64,000 bases of DNA from positions 100,019 to 164,018 of the forward strand of contig PBLU01000026.1 in NCBI GenBank assembly GCA_002721875.1, written 5' to 3'. The position numbers and the translations under genes are program-made. A model generated the notes under the pieces. It made no database searches. It was not told the DNA's origin and worked only from the letters and a program-made list of their open reading frames with translations. Below are positions 28,924-37,501 of the stretch, one piece after another. Position 1 is the first letter of the stretch. Every line of letters starts with the position of its first letter. The DNA comes from Chloroflexota bacterium (GTDB taxonomy: Bacteria; Chloroflexota; Dehalococcoidia; UBA1151; TMED-70).

Positions 28924-30000
28924 ATGGTTCAAGAAAGATTAATTGGATTTGGAACAGCTAATATTAAAGTTTTTGGTGTAGGTGGTGGTGGTGGAAACGC
29001 TATAAATAGAATGTATAAAGATACTATATCTGGGATACAATTTGTCGCTGTAAATACTGATAATCAAGCCCTAGAAAACTCAATAATTCCTGAGAAAATT
29101 AGGATTGGTGACAGAATAGCTCGTGGAATGGGTGTAGGTGGAGATCCTACTAGAGGTAAGCAATCTGCAGAAGAAAGTAGATCTGAAATTAAAGAGTACA
29201 TGAGTGATGCCGATATGGTTTTTGTTGCTGCGGGAATGGGAGGAGGATCTGGAACAGGTGCTGCACCTGTTATAGCTGAAATAGCTAAAAGCTCCGGAGC
29301 TTTAACTATTGGAGTAGTTACTAAACCTTTTGGTTTTGAGGGAACTCAAAGATTAGATGCTGCCTTGCAAGGTATAGAAAATATAAAGAAGTATGTTGAT
29401 ACCTTGATAGTAGTTCCTAATGATAGATTATTACAGACTGAAAATAATTTATCAATGTCTGATGCGTTTAGTTTAGCTGATGATGTTCTTAAAGTTGGTA
29501 TTCAATCAATAGCTGAATTAATACTAGTTCCAGGTGAAATTAATCTTGACTTTGCTGATGTAAGGACAATAATGGAAAATGCTGGACCAGCATGGATGGG
29601 TATTGGTGAAAGTGAAGGCGAAAATAGATCAACTGAAGCTGCAGAACGAGCAGTTTCATCTCCTTTACTTGAAATGCCAATTGATGGTGCTAAGGGTGTG
29701 ATTTTTAATGTTTCTGGTGGCCAGGATATAACCTTAGATGAAGTTACTTCTGCCTCTGAAGTAATAAAATCTAGAGTACATCCTGATGCAAATATAATAT
29801 TTGGTAGTGTTACCAATCCTAGACTAAATGGGAAAATAAAAATAACTGTTATAGCAACTGGATTTCCTGTATTAGTTGATGATGATTTTATAGATAGAAA
29901 TATTAAACAAGAAGGTGTAAGCATAGATGATCTTGAAGTTCCTCCTTTTCTTCGAAAGCACCCTGGGGCGCTAAGAAGATTGAGATCAGGGACTCTTTAA
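28924..30000 (+). CDS. ftsZ: Cell division GTPase FtsZ (stand-alone copy)
   Basis: FtsZ is a tubulin homologue that forms the division ring. The GTP-binding region is complete: VGGGGGNAINRM, then AAGMGGGSGTGAAP (the tubulin signature), and NLDFADV in the T7 loop. It ends with LEVPPFLRK, the conserved tail that binds membrane anchors, then a short basic extension (RRLRSG). At 358 residues the length is normal. It is not in a division gene cluster; the other copy at 40656-41735 is. A ribosome-binding site AAGGA precedes the ATG. Convergent with a hypothetical gene, with a 2-base gap. Confidence 0.96.
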   Translation: MVQERLIGFGTANIKVFGVGGGGGNAINRMYKDTISGIQFVAVNTDNQALENSIIPEKIRIGDRIARGMGVGGDPTRGKQSAEESRSEIKEYMSDADMVFVAAGMGGGSGTGAAPVIAEIAKSSGALTIGVVTKPFGFEGTQRLDAALQGIENIKKYVDTLIVVPNDRLLQTENNLSMSDAFSLADDVLKVGIQSIAELILVPGEINLDFADVRTIMENAGPAWMGIGESEGENRSTEAAERAVSSPLLEMPIDGAKGVIFNVSGGQDITLDEVTSASEVIKSRVHPDANIIFGSVTNPRLNGKIKITVIATGFPVLVDDDFIDRNIKQEGVSIDDLEVPPFLRKHPGALRRLRSGTL

Positions 30001-30002
30001 AA

Positions 30003-30476
30003 TCAATTTTTTGTAGGCAGTTCATCTAATATCCTATTTAAGTTTGATGTATGTCCATTATAAATAGGGTCAGCAACAACCTTGAACGCATTTGATACTT
30101 TTTCAATATGATTTGATTCAATGGAAATTATACTGAAATCAAATTGTTTTATAATTCTTTTTATTTTGTTGATTTTAGATTTAGATAAAGAGCTAGACTT
30201 TATTCTACTTTCATTGATTCCTAAATTATGAATTAGAATTAGCTTTATAAGTTCATTATTTTTATTAACATTTATAATATTTTTTAGTGTTTTATAAATA
30301 GAATTACAGTGAGTTATGTAACATATTTCATCTTCTTGAAATATACATATAATCCCAATTCTATCTCCTAAAGACCAGACATTATCTTCGATTAGCTTAT
30401 ATCTTTGATTACTATTAGTTAATTTTAAGTAATCACTTTTCCAACTATTTAAGTGTGCTTCTGTGAATTGATTCAT
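30003..30476 (-). CDS. Hypothetical protein, possibly a degenerate GIY-YIG-like domain
   Basis: This is a 157-residue soluble protein. I do not recognise it firmly. A central stretch reads GIICIFQEDEICYITHCNSIYKTLKNI, whose pattern of two short hydrophobic strands, the Y-I turn and the following helix is reminiscent of GIY-YIG endonucleases, but the glycine, arginine and glutamate expected in an active enzyme are not clearly kept. It is convergent with ftsZ and divergent from the CinA-like gene at 30525. No obvious Shine-Dalgarno sequence is in front of its ATG. Confidence 0.6.
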   Translation of the reverse strand: MNQFTEAHLNSWKSDYLKLTNSNQRYKLIEDNVWSLGDRIGIICIFQEDEICYITHCNSIYKTLKNIINVNKNNELIKLILIHNLGINESRIKSSSLSKSKINKIKRIIKQFDFSIISIESNHIEKVSNAFKVVADPIYNGHTSNLNRILDELPTKN

Positions 30477-30510
30477 TAGTACATACTATTATGAATACGT
30501 TATGATTTTT

Positions 30511-30516
30511 TATAAT
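30511..30516 (+). promoter_or_regulatory. Putative -10 element for the CinA-like gene
   Basis: A perfect TATAAT ends 8 bases before the ATG at 30525 and no purine-rich ribosome-binding site lies between, so the transcript would begin at or near the start codon. No good -35 is visible. Confidence 0.4.
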
Positions 30517-30524
30517 ATTATATT

Positions 30525-31082
30525 ATGGACAAAGAAATCACTAATATAATTACAAAGATTCATAGTAATGAAAATATAAAAGGTTCATTAGTTGCTACTG
30601 GTTGTGGATCTAATTCATTATCATGGTTATTATCTGTTTCTGGTGCTTCTAAAACAATACTAACTACTTATGTACCTTATTCAAAAAAATCTTTAGAGCT
30701 TTATTTGGGAAAAGAATTAAGTAATCATGTTAGTGAGCAAGAAGCTATAAATATTGCAGAAAAGGCATACCAAAATTCAATTAAGCTTCTAGATTCTGAA
30801 GATAATATTTCTGTTTTTGGATTAGGTTGTACAGGAGCTATTAGTACTAATAGAATCAGAAAGGGTGAGGATAAGGCATTTATATCAATAAGATCAAAAA
30901 ATCATCTTAATACATATTCTATTTTTTTTGATAAAAGTAAAAGAGATAGAATTTCAGAAGATATAATTGTTAGTAAACAAATTATTAATACTATTGCTCA
31001 CATTCACAAAATAAATGATGAGCTTTCAATAGATTTGCTTGAAAATGAAAAAATTCAAAGAAAATATAAAATCCTTAAATGA
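30525..31082 (+). CDS. CinA C-terminal-like protein (nicotinamide-nucleotide amidohydrolase family)
   Basis: It resembles the CinA C-terminal/PncC domain, which deamidates NMN to nicotinate mononucleotide in NAD recycling. Matching features are LVATGCGSNSLSWLLSVSGAS (compare the family's TGG..... L...PGAS), YVPYSKKSLELYLG, and FGLGCTGAIST. At 185 residues it is a stand-alone domain with no N-terminal MoCF half. Substrate-site residues differ from typical PncC, for example GCGSNS in place of CTGG, so the activity may differ. It overlaps the nucleotidyltransferase gene by 44 bases, suggesting a coupled NAD or cofactor role. Confidence 0.7.
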   Translation: MDKEITNIITKIHSNENIKGSLVATGCGSNSLSWLLSVSGASKTILTTYVPYSKKSLELYLGKELSNHVSEQEAINIAEKAYQNSIKLLDSEDNISVFGLGCTGAISTNRIRKGEDKAFISIRSKNHLNTYSIFFDKSKRDRISEDIIVSKQIINTIAHIHKINDELSIDLLENEKIQRKYKILK

Positions 31083-31650
31083 AGGAAAAATTGACTATTT
31101 CATATTAAATTCAAAACTAGAAATATTTCAAGAAGATATAAATAATTGTGTGATCTTATCAGGATCATTCAATCCGGTTCATCACGGACATGTAAGATTA
31201 CTTGATCATTCTTCTAGTATGTGTAACATTGACAAATATTATGAAATATCTATATCTAATGTTGATAAACCAGATATCAATGAATCAGAATTATTAAAAA
31301 GAGTACAAAATTTTGAATCTGATGAAAAAATTATAGTTAGTAGAAGTAGCAAGTTTATAGATAAGTCTAAAATTTATAAAAATTCATATTTTGTTGTTGG
31401 TTATGACACAGCACTTAGAATTCTTGATGAATCTTATTTACCTCCAGAAGCTTCATTAGATGAACTGTTCAGTGTACTCAAAAAAAATAATTGTAGTTTT
31501 ATAGTAGCTGGAAGAATAGGTGTTTCTAGCTCAAATTTTGAAAATTTAGATTTAGAAGGCTTAAAATATAGAGAATTTTTTAGAGTTATACCGGAGAATG
31601 AATTTAGGGAAGATATTTCTTCAACCGAAAAGAGAAGACATCTTCTTTGA
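31039..31650 (+). CDS. NadD-like nucleotidyltransferase
   Basis: This is a cytidylyl/adenylyltransferase-fold protein. The first active-site motif is ILSGSFNPVHHGHVRLL (the H-x-G-H signature) near residue 45, and the second is EDISSTEKRR, matching ISST-x-x-R, near the C-terminus. Family members transfer AMP or CMP to mononucleotides, and NMN/NaMN adenylyltransferase is the likeliest class. Length and motif spacing differ from bacterial NadD, so assignment stays at superfamily level. The start is uncertain: TTG at 31039 or ATG at 31045, both within the CinA-like gene. This overlap suggests translational coupling and a joint pyridine-nucleotide salvage role. Confidence 0.72.
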   Translation: MKMKKFKENIKSLNEGKIDYFILNSKLEIFQEDINNCVILSGSFNPVHHGHVRLLDHSSSMCNIDKYYEISISNVDKPDINESELLKRVQNFESDEKIIVSRSSKFIDKSKIYKNSYFVVGYDTALRILDESYLPPEASLDELFSVLKKNNCSFIVAGRIGVSSSNFENLDLEGLKYREFFRVIPENEFREDISSTEKRRHLL

Positions 31651-31676
31651 CAAAAGATATTCGTAGTAATTATCAT
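31647..31676 (+). promoter_or_regulatory. Putative umuDC promoter
   Basis: TTGACA at 31647-31652 overlaps the preceding gene's TGA stop. An 18-base spacer and TATCAT (31671-31676) follow, with 9 bases to the umuD ATG. Between the hexamers lies an imperfect inverted repeat GATATT...ATTATC that might be a repressor site. No recognisable E. coli or Bacillus-type LexA box is present. Confidence 0.45.
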
Positions 31677-31685
31677 ATTTGATCT

Positions 31686-32087
31686 ATGGGTATTATTACA
31701 CAAAAAATTAAGTATTATGATTCCGGAATATCTGCTGGCTTCCCTTCACCTGCATCTGATTTCTTATCATCAGACTTGAATATACACGATTACTTAGTGT
31801 CTAATCATTCATCAACTTTTTGTGTAAAAGTTAGTGGTGATTCGATGATAAATGCAGGTATAAATTCTGGAGATATGCTCGTTATAGATAGATCAATTAA
31901 GCCTAATAATAATAGTATAATTTTATGTTCACTTGATGGAGAATTTTTGATTAAGCGTTTAATAATAAAAAATAAAAAAATATACCTAAAACCAGAAAAT
32001 AATAATTATGAATCTATCTTAGTAGATAAGAGTGAAAAGTTTGAGATTGTAGGCGTTGTAACAGGTGCAGTCAAAAAATTCATATGA
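31686..32087 (+). CDS. umuD: UmuD-like SOS mutagenesis protein (S24 self-cleaving)
   Basis: UmuD, after RecA-stimulated self-cleavage, joins UmuC to form translesion polymerase V. The cleavage site is Ala17-Gly18 in [10 protein letters not shown], the nucleophile Ser53 lies in KVSGDSM, and the general base Lys90 lies in FLIKR. At 133 residues it matches E. coli UmuD. It has no DNA-binding domain, which excludes LexA. It overlaps umuC by 4 bases (ATGA), making a classical umuDC operon. Confidence 0.93.
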   Translation: MGIITQKIKYYDSGISAGFPSPASDFLSSDLNIHDYLVSNHSSTFCVKVSGDSMINAGINSGDMLVIDRSIKPNNNSIILCSLDGEFLIKRLIIKNKKIYLKPENNNYESILVDKSEKFEIVGVVTGAVKKFI

Positions 32088-33334
32088 TTTTTTTAGTAGA
32101 TTGTAATAATTTTTATGTTTCATGTGAAAGAATATTTAGACCAGATTTAGAAGACGTTCCAGTTGTTGTTTTATCTAATAATGATGGATGTGTCATTTCT
32201 AGAAGTAATGAGGCTAAAAAATTAGGTATAAAGATGGGCGAACCAGTATTTAAAATAGATAAATTTATGAAGAATAATAATGTAAAAGTTTTTTCTTCTA
32301 ACTTTGAATTATATGGTGAAATCTCTAATAGAGTTATGAAGTCATTATGTAGATATTCTAAAGACTTAGAAATTTATTCTATTGATGAAGCTTTTATGAG
32401 TATAAATTACGATTCTAATTATTCTGGTATATCTGAAGAGATAAAAAATTATATAAAAAAGAATATTGGTATACCTGTTTCTGTTGGTGTGTCTAAAACT
32501 AAAACTTTATCTAAAATAGCCTCTTCAATAGCAAAGAATATTAAACAAAATTTTTATGTTTTAGATTCTGAATCTAAAATATTTCAATCATTAAGAAATC
32601 TTGCTGTACATGAAATATGGGGCATAGGGTATAGGTATTCTAAATATCTAAATAAGAATAAAATATTTACTGCTGTTGATTTAGTAAATTCTGATAAAAA
32701 CTGGATTCTTCAAAAAATGAATATAAATGTCCTGAAAACTATTCAAGAATTAAAAGGTATTGAATGCTTTCCAATAGTAAGTATACCTACTCCAAAAAAG
32801 AGTATAACGGTATCTAGATCATTTAGAGAAGATATAATTACTTATTCAGATCTTGAAAAAAGAATAAGCGACTATGCATTTATATGTTCAAAAAAGTTAA
32901 GAGAAGAAAAATTAAGAGCATATACATTATCTACTTTCATTGTGACCAATAAATTTAAGCGTAAAAATAATTTTTTTCATTATGGATTTTCTTCGGAGAA
33001 TTTTTTAGTAGCGACTGATAATTACATAGATATAGTATCTATGTCTAATCATATATTGAGAAAAATATTTAGAAAAAATTTAGCTTATAAGAAAGCAGGA
33101 GTTATATTGAGTAACCTCAGTGAAATTAATAAATATCAGTCGTCATACCTAAAATTACCAAATAAACAACAAGACTCACTAATGGCTTCTGTTGACTATA
33201 TAAATAAGACTTATGGTGCCAATATGATAAAGTTAGCTTCTCAGAATATTGATCATTTATCTACAAGCTCTAGAAATAAATTATCTCCAAAATATATGAA
33301 TTCTTGGGAAGACATAATTAATATAACTATATAA
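32084..33334 (+). CDS. umuC: UmuC-like translesion DNA polymerase V catalytic subunit
   Basis: This is a Y-family error-prone polymerase that copies damaged DNA. The palm/fingers start [18 protein letters not shown] (metal Asp6), the second metal motif is YSIDEAFM, the helix-hairpin-helix region includes [11 protein letters not shown], and a little-finger domain and UmuC-specific tail (to [13 protein letters not shown]) follow. At 416 residues it matches UmuC and exceeds DinB. Immediately downstream is a convergent FIST gene, 4 bases away. SOS control is likely given UmuD but no lexA lies in the window. Confidence 0.95.
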   Translation: MIFLVDCNNFYVSCERIFRPDLEDVPVVVLSNNDGCVISRSNEAKKLGIKMGEPVFKIDKFMKNNNVKVFSSNFELYGEISNRVMKSLCRYSKDLEIYSIDEAFMSINYDSNYSGISEEIKNYIKKNIGIPVSVGVSKTKTLSKIASSIAKNIKQNFYVLDSESKIFQSLRNLAVHEIWGIGYRYSKYLNKNKIFTAVDLVNSDKNWILQKMNINVLKTIQELKGIECFPIVSIPTPKKSITVSRSFREDIITYSDLEKRISDYAFICSKKLREEKLRAYTLSTFIVTNKFKRKNNFFHYGFSSENFLVATDNYIDIVSMSNHILRKIFRKNLAYKKAGVILSNLSEINKYQSSYLKLPNKQQDSLMASVDYINKTYGANMIKLASQNIDHLSTSSRNKLSPKYMNSWEDIINITI

Positions 33335-33338
33335 CTAT

Positions 33339-34523
33339 CTAATTATTCTCCTTAAATATTGCAAAAGAAGAAGTATAGCCATGCAGATAAGTTCTATCTC
33401 CAATAGGACTTATCTCTCCATTAGAGAAGAATCCGGTAATTGGAGAATTATTATCAATAATATTTTTATATAAGTTGATATCGTGATGTGATTCACCCAA
33501 TAAATATTTTCCTCTTCCAACACTTGAAAACATCAATGTAGACTTTATAATTTGATCGTCATCGATTTTATAATCAGTTAACATTTTTTTTAGTTCTTCT
33601 TGTGCAGCACTAGAATCTCTAAGATGAAATTGAATAACTTGACCATCACTAATAGATTCACCAATAGAAATAGATCCAGTATCCTTGTCAATAGAAGATA
33701 TATTTCTAATCATATAGGTTATTTCATCATCAATATCTCCTAATCGATCCATTAGGATTCCTATTTGAAGGGCATTATTCATAATACCTTTTTCATTTTC
33801 TGGGAGTTCATCATATAATTTTTTAATTGCAACAATTGGAAGGTCACCATCAAGTTCATTTATAATATTATTATCTGACCTTGTTACTATCATCGGTTCA
33901 CCAATTGGTCTGCAACTTTGTGCGACTAAAATATCTAATTCAAAATCTCCTGAAATAACTACTCCTGAGCATCCTCTTGAAAAAGTTTTTCCGTTGACAA
34001 ATAATGCATTTTCACCAGGTTTATTACCTCCGGAAGCTAGAGCACCTATAATTTTTGTATTTGGAAATGCGAAATCTAACCCATCAAGTACATACTCTGT
34101 TCTGATAGAAAAGGGATCAGGGAATAAAATTATTGTTTTAGGATCATCATCAAAAACCTCTACAGATTCTTTCCAAGAATCTGGTGACTCATCTGGATTA
34201 GGTAAAATATCTTGCGTGAAATGAAATGGTTTTAAGCTTACATTAGGTAAACTTGCCACAGTTAAGGAAACTCCTGGTAGGTACTCAAATTCTTTACCTT
34301 CTCCAATAACTCCAGATCCTGAACAGCCAAGTATAAATTCACAATCAATTTTTTCCTTTATTTTTTCTGTTATTTCTTCATAGGAAGTAGAATGATGTGA
34401 TGAAATAAATATTAAACCTAAATCAGGTTTTTTATTTTCTAATTTTTTTGATATTTCTCTTGTTACGTCTTCAATAGCTGAATCTAAAGAAGGTGAATTT
34501 GAAACAGATGAACACCAATACAT
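33339..34523 (-). CDS. FIST domain protein (FIST-N and FIST-C)
   Basis: FIST domains are predicted small-ligand sensors in signal transduction and amino-acid sensing. FIST_N occupies about the first 180 residues (with LGLIFISSHH and FILGCSGSGVIGEGKE), and FIST_C fills the rest and ends with GFFSNGEISPIG and LHGYTSSFAIF. No histidine kinase or GGDEF output domain is attached, so it would act alone or with a partner. I chose the internal ATG at 34523 (MYWCSS) because AAAGGT lies shortly in front of it; an upstream ATG at 34538 would add five residues. Convergent with umuC. Confidence 0.9.
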   Translation of the reverse strand: MYWCSSVSNSPSLDSAIEDVTREISKKLENKKPDLGLIFISSHHSTSYEEITEKIKEKIDCEFILGCSGSGVIGEGKEFEYLPGVSLTVASLPNVSLKPFHFTQDILPNPDESPDSWKESVEVFDDDPKTIILFPDPFSIRTEYVLDGLDFAFPNTKIIGALASGGNKPGENALFVNGKTFSRGCSGVVISGDFELDILVAQSCRPIGEPMIVTRSDNNIINELDGDLPIVAIKKLYDELPENEKGIMNNALQIGILMDRLGDIDDEITYMIRNISSIDKDTGSISIGESISDGQVIQFHLRDSSAAQEELKKMLTDYKIDDDQIIKSTLMFSSVGRGKYLLGESHHDINLYKNIIDNNSPITGFFSNGEISPIGDRTYLHGYTSSFAIFKENN

Positions 34524-34682
34524 TAAGTTACCTTTCATAAGTTATTTGAGGAGTATGTCTAAGCAAAAAAATAGTTTAGACCAAACATAATCTCATCTTA
34601 CATTATTATGAAAATAAAAGCCTAAGAATTTTATTACGAGGTTTTTCAAGTAATTTAATTTTAATAATAATAATATAGTTAT

Positions 34683-35429
34683 ATGAAAAAAATTTATATC
34701 GGAAAGAAAAAATATATTTTTAATGAAATTTCTTCAACAATGGATATTGCAAATTTTTTTATTCATACTGGTATTGAAGAAGGAACAGTAGTTGTAGCAA
34801 AGTTTCAAACTGATGGCAGAGGCAGCAATCAAAGAAAATGGTTATCAAACGGTAATGATGCATTATTTTCTATAATAATGAAACCTGAAATATCATTGAT
34901 GAGTACGCTGCCTATAATTTCGGCTTTCTCAATATATAAAGTTTTAGAAAAATTTATTGATACAGAAATAAAAATTAAATGGCCTAATGATGTATTAGTT
35001 GATGGGAAAAAAATATCAGGTGTTTTAGTAGAAAATCATATAAAAACTGATAATTACTCAATTATAGGAATAGGAATTAATATCAATTCTGATCACAAAA
35101 AAAATAATACTTTTATTTATCCTTCAGTTAGCCTAAAGGAATTATTGAATGAAAAAATTCAACCATTAGAAATAGTTGAAGATGTTTTGAAAAGTTTTGA
35201 AAATATCTATAACGAAATCTTAATAGGAAAACTTAAGATTTCAAATTTATCTGATATGCTTTATGGATTAAATAAGAGAGTTGCCTTTAGAACAAATTAT
35301 AAGTCTTTTGATAGACAATCTGAAAATGCATATTATAAGATAATTAGCTTAAATGATGACGGAACTTTAGAGGTTTCAGATAACAATGGAAAAAAAATAT
35401 CTATAAATGCTTCAGAAATAATAACCTAA
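34683..35429 (+). CDS. birA: Biotin-[acetyl-CoA-carboxylase] ligase
   Basis: It attaches biotin to carboxylase carrier domains via biotinyl-AMP. The catalytic domain is complete: ISSTMDIANFF near residue 18, the biotin loop TDGRGSNQRKW, LFSIIMKPE, and the IKWPNDVLVDGKKISGVLVE block, with a small C-terminal SH3-like domain (NGLNKRVAFR-type, then LEVSDNNGKKISI). There is no N-terminal helix-turn-helix, so it is a group I enzyme without repressor function. At 248 residues the length is normal. The leader before the ATG is extremely AT-rich with no clear Shine-Dalgarno sequence. Confidence 0.95.
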   Translation: MKKIYIGKKKYIFNEISSTMDIANFFIHTGIEEGTVVVAKFQTDGRGSNQRKWLSNGNDALFSIIMKPEISLMSTLPIISAFSIYKVLEKFIDTEIKIKWPNDVLVDGKKISGVLVENHIKTDNYSIIGIGININSDHKKNNTFIYPSVSLKELLNEKIQPLEIVEDVLKSFENIYNEILIGKLKISNLSDMLYGLNKRVAFRTNYKSFDRQSENAYYKIISLNDDGTLEVSDNNGKKISINASEIIT

Positions 35430-35435
35430 ATAAAT

Positions 35436-35681
35436 CTATAAATTTTTTAGAATTGTGCCAACTATTTCTAGTGCAAATATTGCTGCAATAGGTGAGAAAT
35501 CTAGATTTCCCATTTGAGGTAATATCCCTCTTATTCTACTTAGGAAAGGTTCTGTAATTAGAATAAGAAACTGAACAATCTGATAATTTCTAGAATTAGG
35601 TATCCAGTCTGAAAGAACTCTGACAACAATAATAATTGAATAAAGATCCAATACTCTAGCTAATAAATCAAATAAACTCAT
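35436..35681 (-). CDS. YggT family membrane protein
   Basis: This is an 81-residue protein of the YggT family, implicated in osmotic tolerance and cell-division-associated membrane organisation. Two hydrophobic segments (about 1-22 and 58-80) flank the conserved central block (LSDWIPNSRNYQIV, then TEPFLSRIRGILP) typical of the family. It begins inside the proC stop (TAATG overlap), making it the last gene of the nrdR-to-yggT run. A proC-yggT neighbourhood is seen in many bacteria. Confidence 0.9.
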   Translation of the reverse strand: MSLFDLLARVLDLYSIIIVVRVLSDWIPNSRNYQIVQFLILITEPFLSRIRGILPQMGNLDFSPIAAIFALEIVGTILKNL

Positions 35682-36493
35682 TACTTATCCTCTTTAGAAA
35701 GTTCAATACTTCTATTAATAGCTGATTCTATAGTTCCAAATATTATATTTTCAAATTTATTTTTTTCCATAAAATTTAATCCAGCTTCAGTAGTGCCTCC
35801 AGGAGAAGTAACAGCTTCACGTAGTCTTTTTGGAGATTCCTTAGAAATTCTTAAGAGTTCAGAACTTCCAATTAAGGTTTCAACTGCTAAAGTTTCACTC
35901 ATGTGAGGGTCTAATCCAGCTTTTTCACCAGCCGAGATCATATCTTCCAAAAACTTATATATAAAACCAGGACCACTTCCTGAAAGTGCTGTTGAAATAT
36001 CGATTATATCTTCAGATTTTACTTCTATAGATTTACCGAAAGAATTTAGAATTTTATCTATAGTATTCTTCTCTGATTTATGAACTTTACTTGAAGAAAT
36101 CCAGACACTAATACCTTTAGAAACTTGAGCTGGAGTATTAGGCATCACTCTTACTACTTGGTAGTGATTCAAATAGTTTTCAATTGTGGGTATCTTTATA
36201 CCTGCCATGATAGATATAATAATTTGATCTTGAGATAATTTATTATTCAATTGTTTTGCTAAATTTTTGAAAGATTGAGGTTTTACGCATAAAAAAATAT
36301 ATTTTGATGAACTTATTTGTTCTGTAATTTTTTCTACAAAATTAAGATTTTGATTTTTTATATTAAACTTAGATTTATCATTCTCTACAATTTTAATATT
36401 TTTAAATAGATTATCTCTTAATATACCTTCAACTATCGCTGAACCCATATTGCCATAACCTATAAACGTTATTTCATCATTACTTAATTTCAT
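35681..36493 (-). CDS. proC: Pyrroline-5-carboxylate reductase
   Basis: It reduces pyrroline-5-carboxylate to proline with NAD(P)H. The Rossmann start is ITFIGYGNMGSAIVEGIL, the family-specific block VVRVMPNTPAQVSKGISVW is near the middle, and the signature ALSGSGPGFIYKFLEDMISAGEKAGL precedes REAVTSPGGTTEAGL. At 270 residues it is normal. It shares ATGA with pdxA and a TAATG with yggT. Confidence 0.96.
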   Translation of the reverse strand: MKLSNDEITFIGYGNMGSAIVEGILRDNLFKNIKIVENDKSKFNIKNQNLNFVEKITEQISSSKYIFLCVKPQSFKNLAKQLNNKLSQDQIIISIMAGIKIPTIENYLNHYQVVRVMPNTPAQVSKGISVWISSSKVHKSEKNTIDKILNSFGKSIEVKSEDIIDISTALSGSGPGFIYKFLEDMISAGEKAGLDPHMSETLAVETLIGSSELLRISKESPKRLREAVTSPGGTTEAGLNFMEKNKFENIIFGTIESAINRSIELSKEDK

Positions 36494-37497
36494 AGTTCAG
36501 ATTTATAAGCTAAGTTATTTGCTAGAGTTATTGCTTCTATCATACTTGTTGGATCAGCAATGTTTTCACCAGCAATATCGAAAGCTGTACCGTGGTCTAC
36601 CGATGTCCTAATAAAAGGCAAGCCTAAGTTTACAGAAATTGATTGCTCGAATCCATAGACCTTGATAGGAATGTGCCCTTGATCGTGATACATGACCACA
36701 ACAACATCATGTTTGTCATTTATTGCATCATAGAAAATAGAATCTGCTGGATGAGGGCCGGATACATTAATTCCATCATTTTTACAATTAATTATTGCTG
36801 GCAAGATTTCTTTTTCTTCAGTGTCACCAATAAGTCCTCCGTCTGAAGCATGGGGGTTTAATGCTGCAACTCCAATTTTAGGATTCGAAAAACCCCATTC
36901 TAAGAAATGTTTTTGAGTAAGCCTAATTGCTCGCTCTACATTTTTTGTTGTTACATATTCACACGCTTTAGATAGAGAAAGGTGTGTTGATAAATGCATA
37001 CATCTTAATTTTCCTGAAACTAACATTGTAGCTACATAATTAGATTTACTTTTTCTCTTAAATATCTCTTGGTGCCCTATATCCTTGAAACTTGCCATTT
37101 GCCAACTTTCTTTGTTTATAGGAGCTGTACATATAGCATCAACTTTGTTTTCTATCGCTAAATCTGTAGCTATTTCAACCCATTCATGTGAAGCTTTTCC
37201 AGCCTCAACTGAGTTTTTTCCTTTTATAAAACTTTCATTTGAATATTTATTATTATCCAAAATAAAAACTGAATTTGATTGATCATCTATTTCAGAAAGA
37301 TTTTTTATACCAATAACTGGAATTTCTAATCCAATAAGCTTGAATGATTCTATTACAGTTTTAGTATCTCCAATAATAATGGGTATATCTATCTTATGAT
37401 TAGAAAGATGATTAATTGATTTTGCTACAACTTCAGGGCCAATGCCTGAAGGATCACCTAAGGTCATAGCAATCTTATTTTTTTTAGTATAGTTCAA
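36490..37497 (-). CDS. pdxA: 4-Hydroxythreonine-4-phosphate dehydrogenase
   Basis: PdxA oxidises 4-phosphohydroxy-L-threonine for pyridoxal 5'-phosphate (vitamin B6) synthesis. The N-terminal block IAMTLGDPSGIGPEVVAKS, metal ligands in the HQEIFK and MYHDQGHIPIK segments, and the substrate loop GLPFIRTSVDHGTAFDIAG are intact. I set the start at TTG 37497, which places the protein at 335 residues in line with PdxA and just beyond the nrdJ stop. Longer starts would run into nrdJ. An ATG at the MTLGDP residues is possible but would trim the fold. PdxA-family paralogues exist in catabolic operons, but here the context is housekeeping. Confidence 0.9.
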   Translation of the reverse strand: MNYTKKNKIAMTLGDPSGIGPEVVAKSINHLSNHKIDIPIIIGDTKTVIESFKLIGLEIPVIGIKNLSEIDDQSNSVFILDNNKYSNESFIKGKNSVEAGKASHEWVEIATDLAIENKVDAICTAPINKESWQMASFKDIGHQEIFKRKSKSNYVATMLVSGKLRCMHLSTHLSLSKACEYVTTKNVERAIRLTQKHFLEWGFSNPKIGVAALNPHASDGGLIGDTEEKEILPAIINCKNDGINVSGPHPADSIFYDAINDKHDVVVVMYHDQGHIPIKVYGFEQSISVNLGLPFIRTSVDHGTAFDIAGENIADPTSMIEAITLANNLAYKSEL

Positions 37498-37501
37498 TTT
37501 A

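Noticed and set aside
34545..34580. Tiny plus-strand frame of 11 codons after GAGGAG, upstream of birA
   Set aside because: The spacing is too short for a ribosome-binding site and the peptide is not supported by anything else.
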